This document shows, one piece after another, positions 1 to 4,765 of a DNA stretch of 7,282 bases. Position numbers and translations under genes: made by a program. How positions within the stretch are numbered: the stretch's first letter is position 1; each line of letters begins with the position of its first letter. The notes below the pieces were generated by a model. It made no database searches. It saw only the letters and a program-made list of their open reading frames with translations, and was not told the origin of the DNA. This DNA is from an uncultured Nitrosotalea sp. (GTDB lineage: Archaea > Thermoproteota > Nitrososphaeria > Nitrososphaerales > Nitrosopumilaceae), in NCBI GenBank assembly GCA_946478655.1, contig CAMLDG010000020.1:1-7282 (forward strand), read 5' to 3'.

Positions 1-297
1 TTTCCAGTTACAATAACATCTGCTTGTCTAATGGTAATTGCATTTTCAATTTTTAGTACATCTAACTCTGTGATATTTTTCAAGAGTATCCCACAGGGAT
101 TTGAAGGAAAATATTTGGGAGTAAACAGCGCAGTAACTGGAATAGGAGTATTTGCAGGCTCTCTTGTTACAGGAGAACTAACAAAATCAGTAGGATATGC
201 AGCTATGTTTGTTACTGCCTCTGCAGTGCTAGTGGTATCACTAGTCCTATATCAAACATATTTCCGCTACAGACTATCTCACGATAAGACAGTCTAG
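1..297 (+). CDS. MFS transporter, C-terminal fragment (5' end outside window)
   Basis: The reading frame is open from base 1 and ends at TAG 295-297, so this is the last 98 residues of a longer protein whose start lies to the left of the window. It shows three hydrophobic segments, at about residues 1-17, 38-58 and 64-84. Between the first two lies a short polar loop (PQGFEGKYLGVNSAV) that resembles the G/R-rich cytoplasmic loop before helix 11 in major facilitator superfamily carriers, and the protein ends in a basic cytoplasmic tail (YRLSHDK). This fits helices 10-12 of a 12-helix MFS permease in the cytoplasmic membrane. The substrate cannot be inferred from this fragment. Its stop codon overlaps the stop codon of the opposing cdvB gene by two bases. 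An unrelated polytopic membrane protein is possible but less likely. Confidence 0.75.
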   Translation, partial: FPVTITSACLMVIAFSIFSTSNSVIFFKSIPQGFEGKYLGVNSAVTGIGVFAGSLVTGELTKSVGYAAMFVTASAVLVVSLVLYQTYFRYRLSHDKTV

Positions 298-932
298 ACG
301 TAGCGTGCTGAAGAGGAAGATTGGTCCACAGGCATTGAGGGCAGTTTGTCGTTGATTGCTGCCTCTGCGACTGCGGAAGCTTCTTGGAGAATCTTTTCAG
401 ATTCTTCGCTTGAAGCGTTAGAGTCGATTCCAAAGTCTCCACTGTGGAATGTGTCAGTCATAAGACCTCCGAGCATTTCAGTCATTCCAGTCAGCTCACG
501 GTCAGCCTCTGGCATGAACTTGATAAGCGAGGATCTTAGGTTCTTCATCAGGCCTATTGTAGGCATGATGGTGACTACTGTGTCTCCCAAGTCGTGGAAT
601 GTGCTTAGTCTTAGTTCGATTTGTTCTAGAGCGATTCTAGCATTTCCTAAAAGCTTTGTTACTTTTCTAACTTCAGCGAGTTCTTTTGATAAAACTTTGC
701 TTGCAGTGATATCGTGATTTTGTGTTGCCACTACAATTCTCTTGAATAACTTTTCATCTCTTTGTTTTAGCTTTGTAATCATTCCGTCTAATTTACCAAT
801 TTGAGTTTGGAGTCTCTTTATTCCAGTCTCTAATCTTGGTTTTAGAGCACCTTTTGGTTTTAGTACATCATTAATTTTTTCACCAAGGCTTGGTGTTTGA
901 GGCCTTTGCCAATTGTTTGCGAATGTTGTCAT
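294..932 (-). CDS. cdvB: CdvB, ESCRT-III-like (Snf7 family) cell division protein
   Basis: This 212-residue protein has the ESCRT-III pattern. A basic N-terminal part (residues 19-70, many K/R) is followed by long helices that would form the alpha1-alpha2 hairpin (about 30-105) and shorter amphipathic helices to about 145. An acidic, Ser-rich linker (about 160-185) leads to the C-terminal tail. CdvB proteins polymerise on the membrane at mid-cell, and the AAA ATPase CdvC (Vps4-like) remodels them during division or vesicle formation. The tail contains LPSMP (197-201), which resembles the MIM2 motif that binds the CdvC MIT domain. I see no winged-helix CdvA-binding segment, so it may be one of several CdvB paralogues. 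I chose ATG 932 over an upstream in-frame GTG at 941 because a TATA-like box lies about 26 bp upstream of 932. cdvA and cdvC are not in the window. Confidence 0.85.
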   Translation of the reverse strand: MTTFANNWQRPQTPSLGEKINDVLKPKGALKPRLETGIKRLQTQIGKLDGMITKLKQRDEKLFKRIVVATQNHDITASKVLSKELAEVRKVTKLLGNARIALEQIELRLSTFHDLGDTVVTIMPTIGLMKNLRSSLIKFMPEADRELTGMTEMLGGLMTDTFHSGDFGIDSNASSEESEKILQEASAVAEAAINDKLPSMPVDQSSSSARYV

Positions 933-953
933 GGATACCACTGATAAAGTTGG

Positions 954-963
954 TTTTTAATTT
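954..963 (-). promoter_or_regulatory. TATA-like box of cdvB
   Basis: On the minus strand this reads AAATTAAAAA, preceded by a purine-rich GA that could be part of a BRE. Its centre lies about 26 bp upstream of ATG 932, the distance expected when transcription starts at the start codon (a leaderless mRNA). Confidence 0.5.
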
Positions 964-967
964 CAGG

Positions 968-985
968 TGTGAAATACGGTTCACA
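968..985. promoter_or_regulatory. Operator-like inverted repeat upstream of cdvB TATA box
   Basis: A perfect 6-bp inverted repeat, TGTGAA-N6-TTCACA, lies just upstream of the proposed cdvB TATA box. Its size and symmetry fit a binding site for a dimeric winged-helix regulator near the BRE. It could also be a chance palindrome. Confidence 0.35.
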
Positions 986-1102
986 GTATACTAAATTTAG
1001 CTGACAAGATTTTCAGGGAAACAGTATTGGCTCACGCTTGGATCCAATTTAATAAAAAACTAAAAATTCGTGGATAACCTTGATTGGATACATCCTACGA
1101 CT

Positions 1103-1159
1103 AATCCCTTCACAGAGTTCTATTGCATTATTTGAATAGTGTTTCTCTGTGGATGGATT
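1103..1159. other. Long imperfect hairpin spanning the 3' end of the zinc-finger gene
   Basis: Arms 1103-1117 and 1145-1159 pair over 15 positions: 13 Watson-Crick pairs, one G-T pair (1110/1152) and one C-T mismatch (1108/1154). A second 5-bp helix inside (CTATT 1120-1124 with AATAG 1135-1139) closes a 10-nt loop. The zinc-finger stop codon lies within the inner helix. On the minus-strand mRNA this would be a 3'-end structure (stability element or terminator helper). The G-T pair is a little more favourable for a plus-strand transcript. Confidence 0.5.
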
Positions 1160-1227
1160 TTCTTTAGGTGAATCGCCAGTGCCTGGTTAGACGGCTGTGA
1201 TTCACAACAAAGTGGACATTGTTCCAT
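1120..1227 (-). CDS. 35-residue C2H2 zinc-finger micro-protein
   Basis: This very short gene runs from ATG 1227 to TAG 1120-1122 and encodes 35 residues. It starts MEQCPLC and contains one complete classical C2H2 zinc finger: Cys4-x2-Cys7-x12-His20-x4-His25, with Leu21 next to the first histidine and a basic stretch LKKIH. The spacing matches the zinc-finger consensus exactly, which is unlikely by chance in so short a frame. After the finger come ten polar residues (PQRNTIQIMQ). Zn2+ would be held by the two Cys and two His. Small single-finger proteins of this kind occur in archaea, and binding to nucleic acid or protein is an inference. It is transcribed away from tfb, sharing a roughly 350-bp A/T-rich intergenic region with it. 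A TATA-like CTTAAATA lies about 35 bp upstream. It is short enough for standard gene callers to miss. Confidence 0.7.
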   Translation of the reverse strand: MEQCPLCCESQPSNQALAIHLKKIHPQRNTIQIMQ

Positions 1228-1258
1228 TTTATTTAATGCCCGTTCTGCAAAACAAATG

Positions 1259-1266
1259 TATTTAAG
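1259..1266 (-). promoter_or_regulatory. TATA-like box of the zinc-finger gene
   Basis: The minus strand reads CTTAAATA here, centred about 35 bp upstream of ATG 1227. This would give a start site roughly 8-10 nt before the start codon, a short leader without a Shine-Dalgarno site. Confidence 0.4.
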
Positions 1267-1278
1267 GTTTTGCTTGAG

Positions 1279-1375
1279 TCAACAAAAATAATTTTAAAAT
1301 AATTTTTTTCCAAAAAAATTGTCAAAAAATTTTAAAAATAATTTTGAAAAATAAATTAAAAAATATTTTTGTTGA
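1279..1375. repeat. A/T-rich divergent promoter region with 12-bp inverted repeat
   Basis: This nearly pure A/T block is framed by a perfect inverted repeat, TCAACAAAAATA at 1279-1290 and TATTTTTGTTGA at 1364-1375. A direct repeat AAAAATAATTTT at 1284-1295 recurs at 1334-1345, 50 bp apart. It lies between the divergent zinc-finger and tfb genes. It could be a paired regulator site, a bent or chromatin-organising segment, or a cruciform. No origin-linked gene (orc1/cdc6) is nearby. Between 1376 and 1544 I see only more A/T-rich sequence without a supportable gene. Confidence 0.5.
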
Positions 1376-1544
1376 TGAGAGAGATTAATTTTGTTTCACA
1401 AATCATCATCCAAAAGATAAATTATTGTAACAGATTATAATGCCCTAATTCTAATATTCATATATTAATAGAAGATAACTTGTAATTTTCATATGTTTTT
1501 ACTATATAATTAGTGATTAATTGAATAAATACTTGTAGTTAAAC

Positions 1545-1556
1545 CTTTTTATTTAT
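1545..1556 (+). promoter_or_regulatory. TATA-like box of tfb
   Basis: CTTTTTATTTAT lies with its centre about 34 bp upstream of ATG 1585, which fits a transcript starting near 1577 with a leader of about 8 nt. Another A/T box, CTATATAAT near 1502-1510, is a less well placed alternative. Confidence 0.4.
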
Positions 1557-1584
1557 GTTAATCGAAATTCTTATAAGATATTAT

Positions 1585-2499
1585 ATGGCTCGCGAATCCT
1601 TTGGTTCTGGTGGACGTTGTCCTCGTTGTGGAAAAGGTCCAATGGTAACTGACAACACTACCGGAGAAATGTTTTGCGGCGGTTGTGGTTTTGTACTTAC
1701 TGAACGTGTAGAAGAATCTGGTCCGGAATGGAGATCATTTTCTAAAGAAGAACATGAAGACCGAAGTAGAACTGGAACTCCTACATCACTTGCAATGCAC
1801 GACATGGGACTTGCAACAATTATTGGTCCTGCAGACAAGGATGCATCAGGAAAACCACTCTCTGCATCCATGAAAAGTACTATAGAAAGATTGAGAACTT
1901 GGGACAGCAGAAGCCAGGTTCATGAACCAGTGGATAGAAACTTTAGACAGGCTTTCAGTGAACTTGACAGATTAAAAGACAAACTTGCGTTATCAGATGC
2001 AGTAATTGAAAAGACTGCTTACATTTACAGAAAGGCACTTGACAAAGGTCTTGTCAGAGGTAGATCAATTCCAGGACTTGTAGCTGCTGCACTATATGCA
2101 GCATGCAGAGATACTGAAACTCCAAGAACACTTACAGATGTTGCAAATGGAATCAATATCAAACGAAAAGATGTTGCAAGATGTTACAGATTGTTGTTGC
2201 GAGAACTTGATCTTAAGATGCCAGTTGTTGATCCGATAAAATGTGTTGCAAGAATTGCAAGCAAGGCAGGCTTGAGTGAAAAAACAAAACGAAGAGCTTT
2301 GCAGATTCTAAAGGACGCAGCTGAAATTGAGATCTCTGCAGGAAAAGATCCAATGGGACTTGCAGCTGCTGCACTGTACTTGTCATGTGTCATGAACGGA
2401 GAGAACAAAACACAAAAAGATGTTGCACAAGCTGCAGGAGTAACTGAAGTTACAATCAGAAATAGATACAAGGGATTAAAGGAATCCCTAAAGCTCTAA
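1585..2499 (+). CDS. tfb: Transcription initiation factor B (TFB/TFIIB family)
   Basis: TFB binds the TBP-TATA complex, reads the BRE and places RNA polymerase at the start site. The 304-residue product has the whole family layout. A zinc ribbon has Cys12-x2-Cys15 and Cys31-x2-Cys34. The B-reader/B-linker segment includes GPEWRSF (46-52). Two cyclin-like repeats follow, with matching helices LVAAALYAACR and LAAAALYLSCV. A C-terminal helix-turn-helix (about 275-298, KDVAQAAGVTEVTIRNRY) would contact the BRE. An in-frame ATG at 1555 would add ten residues (MLIEILIRYY), but I prefer 1585. The zinc ribbon then starts at the usual distance from the N terminus, and the TATA-like box at 1545-1556 would lie too close to 1555. 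Nitrososphaeria carry several tfb paralogues, and which one this is cannot be told here. Confidence 0.95.
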   Translation: MARESFGSGGRCPRCGKGPMVTDNTTGEMFCGGCGFVLTERVEESGPEWRSFSKEEHEDRSRTGTPTSLAMHDMGLATIIGPADKDASGKPLSASMKSTIERLRTWDSRSQVHEPVDRNFRQAFSELDRLKDKLALSDAVIEKTAYIYRKALDKGLVRGRSIPGLVAAALYAACRDTETPRTLTDVANGINIKRKDVARCYRLLLRELDLKMPVVDPIKCVARIASKAGLSEKTKRRALQILKDAAEIEISAGKDPMGLAAAALYLSCVMNGENKTQKDVAQAAGVTEVTIRNRYKGLKESLKL

Positions 2500-2562
2500 A
2501 TTTTAAAAAATTATCTTTGTATCAAAAATTAGTTTTCACTTGACAGTGGTTTAAAATTAAAT

Positions 2563-2653
2563 GGCGTGGCCCTTGTTCGTAGACAGACAGAGATTACCTC
2601 TTTTAATCCGCACCCAAGTGGGATTTCACAATTCAAGTCTACGGAGCCACGCT
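2563..2653 (+). ncRNA. Candidate structured RNA (unknown family)
   Basis: This 91-nt segment is densely paired. The 3' arm 2637-2652 (GTCTACGGAGCCACGC) is fully paired: 2646-2652 with GCGTGGC 2564-2570, and 2637-2645 with 2576-2584. Only CCTTG (2571-2575) bulges out. Inside are a small hairpin (AGAG 2589-2592 with CTCT 2598-2601) and a second one (AATCC 2605-2609 with GGATT 2621-2625, then CAC with GTG, closing a CCAA tetraloop, with G2610 bulged). Two wobble pairs (2577/2644, 2563/2653) pair only in a plus-strand RNA, so I favour that strand. It is not a tRNA: no T-arm abuts the outer stem. It does not resemble 5S, SRP or RNase P RNA. A TATA-like run TTTAAAATTAAA (2550-2561) overlaps the 5' edge and is too close to explain this 5' end, so the promoter is uncertain. 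Confidence 0.45.
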
Positions 2654-2660
2654 CTCTTAA

Positions 2661-2684
2661 GCAGTAGATTTTGCATCTTTCTGC
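2661..2684. other. Small hairpin downstream of the RNA candidate
   Basis: GCAG 2661-2664 pairs with CTGC 2681-2684 and AGAT 2666-2669 with ATCT 2675-2678, around a 5-nt loop. No strong T-tract follows, so a terminator role is weak. It may belong to the 3' part of the neighbouring RNA. From here to 2884 I see no gene, only A/T-rich sequence with short repeats of CATCATAT and ATTACAAT. Confidence 0.3.
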
Positions 2685-2884
2685 ATTATTTATGATAAAA
2701 CATCATCATATTTATTATTTCATATGTATTTTTTCATGTTTCTAAAGTATTTCAGTAAAATATTACAATAAACTGTCTCATAACCGGTGATCATCATATT
2801 ACAATGACATGTTTTTTTGAAGATCTGACAAATTGGCACAATTTTAGACAAAACTAATTTGATACGGTACACGAGCAGAAATGG

Positions 2885-3628
2885 ATGAAACTTTCTGGCA
2901 AAGTTGCAATTGTTACAGGAGGAAGTAGGGGAATTGGAAAAGCTACCGCATCTTTGCTTGCACAACATGGAGCAAATGTGGTGATCACATCAAAGAATAA
3001 TTCCAGTCTTCAAAATGCCGCAAAGGAAATGAAAAATGTTGTATCCATACCAGGAGATATTAGAAAAAACACAGATGTGGAAAATGTTGTAAAAGTTACA
3101 CTTGAAAAATTTGGTAGAATAGATATCCTTGTAAACAATGCTGGTATATTTCCCAAAGTAAAACCTCTGCATGAAATTTCTGAAGAAGAATGGAATGATG
3201 TAATTGATATCAATTTAACCGGACAGTTTCGTTTTACAAAAGCTGTAATACCACACCTGATGAAAACAAACGGCTGCATTGTCAATGTTTCATCAGATGC
3301 TGGATTGAAGTCATTTGAAAATTTTGAAGCAGATGCATATACTGCATCAAAAGGAGCACTTGTTCTTCTTACAAAGGCATGGGCAGTAGAATATGCCAAG
3401 TATAAGATACGCGTAAATTGTGTCTGTCCTGGAATTGTGGAAACTGACATGACAAGTCCATGGCTTGAAAGCGAAGCAGACAGGGCAATGGCAGTTGCAG
3501 AACATCCAATTGGAAGAATTGGTATGCCTGAAGATGTTGCAAAGGCAATACTGTATCTTGTTTCAGATGATTCCTCATGGGTAACAGGCGCAATTTTGCC
3601 TGTAGACGGTGGAATCATTACTAAATAA
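2885..3628 (+). CDS. SDR-family NAD(P)-dependent oxidoreductase (FabG-like)
   Basis: This classical short-chain dehydrogenase/reductase has 247 residues, the normal length. It has a Rossmann fold with the dinucleotide motif TGGSRGIG (11-18) and the structural NNAG (84-87). The catalytic set is Asn110, Ser137, Tyr152 and Lys156 (Y-x3-K). PG at 182-183 and the C-terminal VDGG are also typical. It would move hydride between NAD(P)H and a carbonyl or alcohol substrate in the cytoplasm. Lys37 at the end of beta2, with no acidic residue there, leans towards NADP(H). The substrate is not determinable; members include 3-oxoacyl-ACP reductase, glucose dehydrogenase and many others, and archaea lack a bacterial-type fatty acid synthase. 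An out-of-frame ATG at 2881 gives only a 15-codon peptide, so 2885 is the start. No neighbour points to a pathway. Confidence 0.92.
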   Translation: MKLSGKVAIVTGGSRGIGKATASLLAQHGANVVITSKNNSSLQNAAKEMKNVVSIPGDIRKNTDVENVVKVTLEKFGRIDILVNNAGIFPKVKPLHEISEEEWNDVIDINLTGQFRFTKAVIPHLMKTNGCIVNVSSDAGLKSFENFEADAYTASKGALVLLTKAWAVEYAKYKIRVNCVCPGIVETDMTSPWLESEADRAMAVAEHPIGRIGMPEDVAKAILYLVSDDSSWVTGAILPVDGGIITK

Positions 3629-3638
3629 TTATACTAAT

Positions 3639-3648
3639 AAAATTAATA
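3639..3648 (+). promoter_or_regulatory. TATA-like box of the small membrane protein gene
   Basis: AAAATTAATA is centred about 27 bp upstream of GTG 3671, which fits leaderless transcription starting at or next to the GTG and helps decide the start codon. Confidence 0.45.
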
Positions 3649-3670
3649 GAACCTAATTGTATCGTATATC

Positions 3671-3889
3671 GTGACCCCGAAAAAGAAGAGTGCACTCAAG
3701 ATTATCATCATGCTTTCTATCATTTGGTTTGCCGCAGCATTACCTGTACCTTTCATGTGGTCAAATCCAACCCAGCAGCAATCTGAGCAGTTTAAGACCT
3801 ATCTGGAAATAGCCGCCTTGATTTCTGTGCCATTTATTGCGATGGGTGTTGCCTGGACACTAAAGCCTGAACTTACCACACGCGGCTAG
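3671..3889 (+). CDS. Small two-helix membrane protein, unknown function
   Basis: I do not recognise a family for this 72-residue protein. It starts with a basic stretch (TPKKK), then has a membrane helix at about 9-29 that ends in PVPFMW, and a polar Gln/Ser-rich connector (34-42). A second helix follows at about 44-64, and the tail is short and charged (KPELTTRG). By the positive-inside rule both ends would face the cytoplasm. The start is GTG 3671: an in-frame stop at 3647-3649 limits the frame upstream, no ATG lies between, and the next Met (residue 14) would cut into the first helix. A TATA-like box about 27 bp upstream supports it. Its stop codon overlaps that of the opposing CARF-like regulator gene by two bases. 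It lies 42 bp after the SDR gene but appears to have its own promoter. Confidence 0.65.
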   Translation: MTPKKKSALKIIIMLSIIWFAAALPVPFMWSNPTQQQSEQFKTYLEIAALISVPFIAMGVAWTLKPELTTRG

Positions 3890-4629
3890 CCAAGAAATTC
3901 TACTGCCCCTAGACCTTCCGGTGTTGTTTTAATCCACCTAGTCCTTCCAATTCTTTCTATCTCAACAAACCTCCATTCGTTTACTAGTGGTTGTATGATA
4001 TTTTTGTCAAGGCTTGCAAATCTTGCTTGCTGGAAATTTTCTTCTCTTGCGTTGACCATGATGAGTTTTTTTTCATGTGCAATCTTTGCCATTTCTTTTT
4101 TGGTTATCTTTCCACCATTTTCCTGGATTATTTTCAAGGCCTGTACCAAGACAGGTTTTGGTGTATGAATTTCATAAGCTGGTAACTTGACAACTGATTT
4201 TAGTCCTGAGGAGAGCTGTTCGCCTTTTACACTAGAGTAACTTTCTGGTTCCGCATAATATGGAGTAAGTTTTGTTTTTCCTTGAAACATCATGCATGCC
4301 ATCATACATGCAATTGCCTGTATTTTTGACCCGGAAGAACAGTTCACAAAGATATCATTGCCATCTTCTTTTTGCACAATCTCCCGCAATGCCTTCAAGA
4401 TATTGAAGAGATCAAATCTGTTAGAGTGTGCAATCTGTACTTCGATCTTTTCTTTTTTTAGCTGTGCTCTAATTTTTTCCATGTATCCTTGAGCTTGATC
4501 CTTTGATGGCCCTTCATGCATCAACAACCATACCCTGTCTGCTTTCATCTGTTTTGCAGGAATTGCAATCCTGTCGATTTCAAAGCCTACAGGGGCTACA
4601 TGTACGCGGAGGTTCACAATTTTACTCAT
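3886..4629 (-). CDS. CARF-like/winged-helix regulator, HFX_2341 (DUF6293) type
   Basis: This 247-residue protein has two parts. Residues 1 to about 155 form an alpha/beta domain that opens with VNLRVHVAPVGFE and contains FVNCSSGSKIQAIACMMACMM-like sequence, with key residues Asn96, Ser98, Ser99, Gly100 and Lys102. This matches the ligand-loop region of CARF-like folds. Residues of about 160-247 hold a winged helix-turn-helix with GGKITKKEMAKIA and an ERIGRTRWIKTTPEG wing. The architecture matches archaeal HFX_2341-family regulators, which probably bind a nucleotide-type ligand and control transcription; ligand and targets are inference. I chose ATG 4629 over 4650 because the TATA-like box (4663-4670) is only about 17 bp from 4650 but about 38 bp from 4629. 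A 23-bp palindrome covering the predicted transcription start suggests autoregulation. No CRISPR or cas gene is nearby. It converges with the small membrane protein gene. Confidence 0.82.
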   Translation of the reverse strand: MSKIVNLRVHVAPVGFEIDRIAIPAKQMKADRVWLLMHEGPSKDQAQGYMEKIRAQLKKEKIEVQIAHSNRFDLFNILKALREIVQKEDGNDIFVNCSSGSKIQAIACMMACMMFQGKTKLTPYYAEPESYSSVKGEQLSSGLKSVVKLPAYEIHTPKPVLVQALKIIQENGGKITKKEMAKIAHEKKLIMVNAREENFQQARFASLDKNIIQPLVNEWRFVEIERIGRTRWIKTTPEGLGAVEFLG

Positions 4630-4631
4630 GT

Positions 4632-4654
4632 TAGTATGTATAGTTATCATACTA
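4632..4654. promoter_or_regulatory. Operator-like palindrome over the start site of the CARF-like regulator
   Basis: A perfect 7-bp inverted repeat, TAGTATG (4632-4638) and CATACTA (4648-4654), has a 9-bp spacer. It lies between the TATA-like box and start codon 4629 and includes the predicted transcription start near 4641, the classic place for a repressor site. Autorepression by the downstream winged-helix protein is the simplest inference. Confidence 0.5.
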
Positions 4655-4662
4655 TGGTGATG

Positions 4663-4670
4663 ATATATAA
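4663..4670 (-). promoter_or_regulatory. TATA box of the CARF-like regulator
   Basis: The minus strand reads TTATATAT, one of the clearest TATA boxes in the window. It lies about 38 bp upstream of ATG 4629 and predicts a transcript start near 4641 with a leader of about 12 nt. Confidence 0.6.
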
Positions 4671-4701
4671 TAATTGTGCCTACGATACCATATCATGCAA
4701 C

Positions 4702-4707
4702 AAAAAA
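4702..4707 (-). terminator. Oligo-T terminator after the hemerythrin gene
   Basis: The minus strand has six T residues (within TGATTTTTTGTTG) about 60 nt downstream of the hemerythrin stop codon and upstream of the next promoter. Archaeal RNA polymerase can terminate at such T-tracts without a hairpin. This would end the metallophosphoesterase-hemerythrin transcript. Confidence 0.4.
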
Positions 4708-4765
4708 TCACATCAGAACAAAACGAAGCCTCTGTTTATCCCAGAGTAAGATCAGTCTTTGAGAA

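Noticed and set aside
1261..1380. Replication origin in the A/T-rich block
   Set aside because: There is no orc1/cdc6 gene in the window and no recognisable origin recognition box; A/T-richness alone is common in promoters of these archaea.
2564..2652. tRNA gene with a 7-bp acceptor-like stem
   Set aside because: No T-arm abuts the 3' strand of the stem. TTCAAGT at 2632-2638 looks like a T-loop, but its flanks do not pair, and no D-arm or anticodon arm can be placed on either strand.
2754..2800. C/D-box guide RNA on the minus strand (ATGATGA then CTGA about 35 nt later)
   Set aside because: No D' or convincing C' box and no terminal stem; such short motifs are frequent in A/T-rich DNA.
2881..2928. 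Alternative ATG at 2881 for the SDR gene
   Set aside because: It is out of frame and meets a stop after 15 codons; ATG 2885 opens directly into the SDR motif.
2720..2968. 82-residue minus-strand frame across the SDR promoter and start
   Set aside because: It overlaps the clear SDR start on the other strand, has a composition typical of A/T-rich noncoding DNA (many Cys, Asn, Ile, Tyr) and no recognisable domain.
3010..3618. 202-residue minus-strand frame inside the SDR gene
   Set aside because: It is antisense to an SDR with all catalytic motifs; the long open frame is a shadow of codon bias and shows no domain of its own.
4630..4650. Upstream start (ATG 4650) for the CARF-like regulator
   Set aside because: It lies within the operator-like palindrome and only about 17 bp from the TATA box, upstream of the expected transcript start.
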